A DNA stretch of 9,410 nt from an uncultured Collinsella sp. (lineage in GTDB: Bacteria > Actinomycetota > Coriobacteriia > Coriobacteriales > Coriobacteriaceae). The DNA lies in the NCBI GenBank assembly GCA_900765185.1, contig CAAFQT010000233.1:1-9410 (forward strand), written 5' to 3'. Below, piece after piece: positions 7,342 to 9,410 of the stretch. Position 1 is the first letter of the stretch; the number at the start of each line of letters is the position of its first letter. Below the pieces are notes generated by a model. It was given only the letters and a program-made list of their open reading frames with translations. It had not been told where the DNA came from and did not search any database. The translations under genes were made by a program, and so were the position numbers.

Positions 7342-8460
7342 TTGCAGAACTCTGATACCCCTAAAGTTTCGCTGCTTGTCCCCATCTGCAATGTCGAGCG
7401 CTACCTGCGCGAGTGCCTCGATTCCGCCGTGGCGCAGACGCTCAAGGGCATCGAGATCATCTGCATCAACGACGGTTCTACCGATAGTTCGCCAGATATC
7501 ATCCGCGAGTACATGGAGCGCGACCCCCGTGTAAAGATGATCGACAAGGCCAACAGCGGCTACGGCGACTCGATGAACCGCGGCCTGGAGATGGCGCGCG
7601 GCGAGTACGTGGGCATCCTTGAGTCCGACGACTTTATGTTTGAGGATTCGCTCCAAAAGCTGGTCGCCAAGGCCGATGCTGAGCATGCCGATGTGGTAAA
7701 GGGCGACTTTTACCTGTATTGGTCCACGCCCAGCGAGCGCCGTGAGCTGTTTGGGATCATCGACGAGCATATGACGGGCGCCGCGTATCGCCCCGTCGAT
7801 CGCCCGGGCATCTTCTACCGCAAACCTTCCATTTGGTCGGCTATCTATCGGCGCGAGTTCCTCAACGACAATCAGATTCGGTTCCTTCCCACGCCGGGTG
7901 CCTCGTATCAGGACGCAGGCTTTAACTTTAAGGTTTGGGCTTGCGCCGAGCGTGCCGCGTTTATTGCGGACCCCATTTTGTGCTATCGCCAGGATAACGA
8001 GAAGAGCTCCGTTAATTCGCCCAACAAGGTGTTTTGCGTGTGCGACGAGTATGTCGAGATGCAGCGCTTTTTGGACGAGCGTCCCGAGCTCAAGGCTCAG
8101 CTTCAGGGCATTTTAATGCGCATGAAGGTCGATACGTACCGTTGGAATGATGATCGTCTGGTCGATGAGCTGCGTGAGCAGTTTTGGGAAAAGGCATCTC
8201 CCGAGCTCAAGGCCGATTGGGATGCCGGTTGCTTTGACCTGTCGCTGTTTGATCCGCGTGGCGAGACCGACTTGCGTCTGATGATCAAGTCGCCCCGCGC
8301 CTATATCGATTCGCGCTTTGACTTTAAGAAGCCGGGCAAGCTCAATACGTTTAAGCATTACTTTAAGATCGGTGGCCTGCCGCTGGTCTGGCGCGTGCTG
8401 ACGTATCAGCGCACCTACGGCGACAATCCGCACCCCGATGACGTTCCGGCCGCACAGTAG
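7342..8460 (+). CDS. GT2 glycosyltransferase, type A copy 2
   Basis: The 372-residue cytoplasmic enzyme is a paralogue of the gene at 5117. Motifs run in the same register, shifted by two residues with no gap up to the active site: LLVPICNV (11-18, Cys where the paralogue has Tyr), ICINDGSTD (40-48), NSGYGDSMN (71-79), LESDD (93-97) and PGASYQD (185-191), with Gln190-Asp191 at the usual Glu-Asp site. The start is TTG, set by AGGAGG (7331-7336) 5 bases upstream. The frame stays open upstream to an ATG at 7153, but that stretch overlaps the preceding glycosyltransferase and has no family similarity, so it was not used. C-terminal to the active site the two paralogues diverge, keeping shared blocks such as CYRQDNE/SYRQDNE and NKVFCV/AKVFCV. 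The next gene starts 12 bases after the stop. The acceptor or donor sugar may differ from copy 1, but this cannot be seen. Confidence 0.88.
   Translation: MQNSDTPKVSLLVPICNVERYLRECLDSAVAQTLKGIEIICINDGSTDSSPDIIREYMERDPRVKMIDKANSGYGDSMNRGLEMARGEYVGILESDDFMFEDSLQKLVAKADAEHADVVKGDFYLYWSTPSERRELFGIIDEHMTGAAYRPVDRPGIFYRKPSIWSAIYRREFLNDNQIRFLPTPGASYQDAGFNFKVWACAERAAFIADPILCYRQDNEKSSVNSPNKVFCVCDEYVEMQRFLDERPELKAQLQGILMRMKVDTYRWNDDRLVDELREQFWEKASPELKADWDAGCFDLSLFDPRGETDLRLMIKSPRAYIDSRFDFKKPGKLNTFKHYFKIGGLPLVWRVLTYQRTYGDNPHPDDVPAAQ
7397..7638 (+). repeat. Direct repeat copy 2, inside type A glycosyltransferase
   Basis: It is the partner of 5178-5419, with identical 32-base (7397-7428) and 46-base (7534-7579) blocks. 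Most differences are at third codon positions, which indicates a duplication, possibly with later gene conversion, kept under protein-level selection. Confidence 0.8.
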
Positions 8461-8472
8461 GAGCGAGTGATT

Positions 8473-9391
8473 ATGGTTACCCCCAAGATTTCCGTTGTCG
8501 TTCCCATCTATAAGGTGGAGGAGTGCCTGGCATGGTGCCTGGACTCCCTGCTTGCTCAGGACATGCCCGATTGGGAAGGCGTGCTGGTCAACGATGGCTC
8601 GCCGGACGGTTCGCGCGATATTGCGGCTGCCTATTGCGAAAAGGATGCGCGTTTTACGCTGGTCGATAAGGAGAACGGTGGCCTGTCGAGTGCACGTAAT
8701 GCCGGCATCGCTGCGTCCACGGCGCCTATCGTCGCGTTTTTGGATTCCGACGACCGATTTACGCCCGATGCATGCCGTGTGATCGTCGATGCCTTTGAGC
8801 GCGAGGACTGCGACGTTTTGACCTTTGGCGCGAACCCGTATCCGCTGGAGGCAGGGTATCCGTGGCTTAACTATGTGCTGAGCCCGCGCGATGTGTCATT
8901 TGAGGGCTATAGCACCGACCTGCTGTTTAAGGAAGCGTCTCGCCCCTTTGCATGGCGCACCGCCTGCAAGCGTGAGTTTTTGCTGGGCAACGGGATCGTG
9001 TTCGACGAAACCGTTAAGTATGGCGAGGACCAGGTCTTCGATTTTGCCGTGTACGGTCGTTCGTGCAAGACTTCGCTTATCTCGAACAAGCTGTATGACT
9101 ACCGTGTGGCGCGCAAGGGCTCGCTCATGGACATCATGCGCTATGACGACGAGACGCGCCTGCTAGAGCACGTGAAGATTTACTCCGCGGTGCTGGCTGA
9201 CTGGCAGCGCGATGGTCTCGATGCCCAGCATGCCGATGACCTGGCATATTTCCTGTGCGATCTGGTGCTGTACGATGCGCTCAGGCTGTTGGGTACGGAC
9301 TGCGGCAAGGTGTTTGCTGCCGTTGCCACGGCGCTTGCCGGCTCTGCCGTGGGCAGCGATACTGCGCTCGCGCAATGCGCTCCTTCTGTTG
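8473..9391 (+). CDS. GT2 glycosyltransferase, type B copy 2 (3' end missing)
   Basis: The reading frame stays open from the ATG at 8473 to the window end. About 306 codons are genomic before adapter sequence begins at 9392, and the last residues read through the adapter are not real. Motifs: VVVPIYKV (8-15), LVNDGSPD (38-45), NGGLSSARNAGI, FLDSDD (89-94, metal-binding) and YGEDQVF (183-189), with E185-D186 as the likely catalytic base. The helical C-terminal part is present up to the cut. By comparison with the 346-residue gene at 6227, perhaps 35-45 residues are missing. AGGAG (8459-8463) overlaps the preceding stop and lies 9 bases before the ATG, so coupling to the type A gene upstream is likely. 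No membrane segment is seen. It is presumed to act in the same glycan pathway as the other three; its substrate is unknown. Confidence 0.85.
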
Positions 9392-9410
9392 AGATCGGAA
9401 GAGCACACGT
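9392..9410 (+). other. Illumina TruSeq adapter remnant (artefact)
   Basis: The final 19 bases, AGATCGGAAGAGCACACGT, equal the start of the standard TruSeq read-1 adapter. They sit exactly at the sequence end, within an open glycosyltransferase gene. On the minus strand they create the false peptide start MCSSDL, a known sign of adapter contamination in databases. This part should be treated as non-genomic. Confidence 0.95.

Noticed and set aside
9163..9408. Minus-strand open frame beginning MCSSDL
   Set aside because: Its first codons come from adapter sequence and the rest is antisense to the glycosyltransferase at 8473.

Overview
The window looks like a whole contig from a high-GC Gram-positive gut actinobacterium of the Coriobacteriia, most likely Collinsella or a close relative. 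That is an inference from the moderately high GC, purine-rich Shine-Dalgarno sites with GTG/TTG starts, the sortase-anchored surface protein, and the mix of an AAA-ATPase-like protein with many GT2 glycosyltransferases. No marker gene is present to prove it. The last 19 bases match the Illumina TruSeq adapter, so the right edge is a sequencing or assembly artefact, not genome.

Layout. (1) 18-1817 (+): secreted, cell-wall-anchored protein with a lysozyme-like N-terminal domain, a long low-complexity linker and a variant sortase signal (MPKTG). It is closed by a strong intrinsic terminator at 1850-1884. (2) 2020-3816 (+): AAA-ATPase-like/PD-(D/E)XK family protein whose key Walker B and nuclease residues look substituted. 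It converges on (3) 3841-4860 (-), a GT2 glycosyltransferase of the galactofuranosyl/rhamnosyl-transferase-like type. (4) A divergent intergenic region, 4861-5116, carries candidate promoters both ways. (5) 5117-9391 (+): four GT2 glycosyltransferase genes in a row. By sequence they alternate A-B-A'-B': 5117-6220 and 7342-8460 are close paralogues, and 6227-7267 and 8473-9391 are more distant ones. Both A genes start with TTG behind a strong ribosome binding site. Each B gene follows its A gene by 6-12 bases, as expected for a duplicated two-gene transcription unit. The last B gene is cut by the contig end.

Working together: the five glycosyltransferases are cytoplasmic enzymes that probably add successive sugars to a lipid-linked surface or wall glycan. 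No transporter, polymerase, flippase or sugar-nucleotide gene lies in the window, so the glycan cannot be named. The wall-anchored protein is a separate transcription unit, perhaps a wall-remodelling enzyme. No RNA genes, CRISPR arrays, insertion sequences or phage genes were seen.
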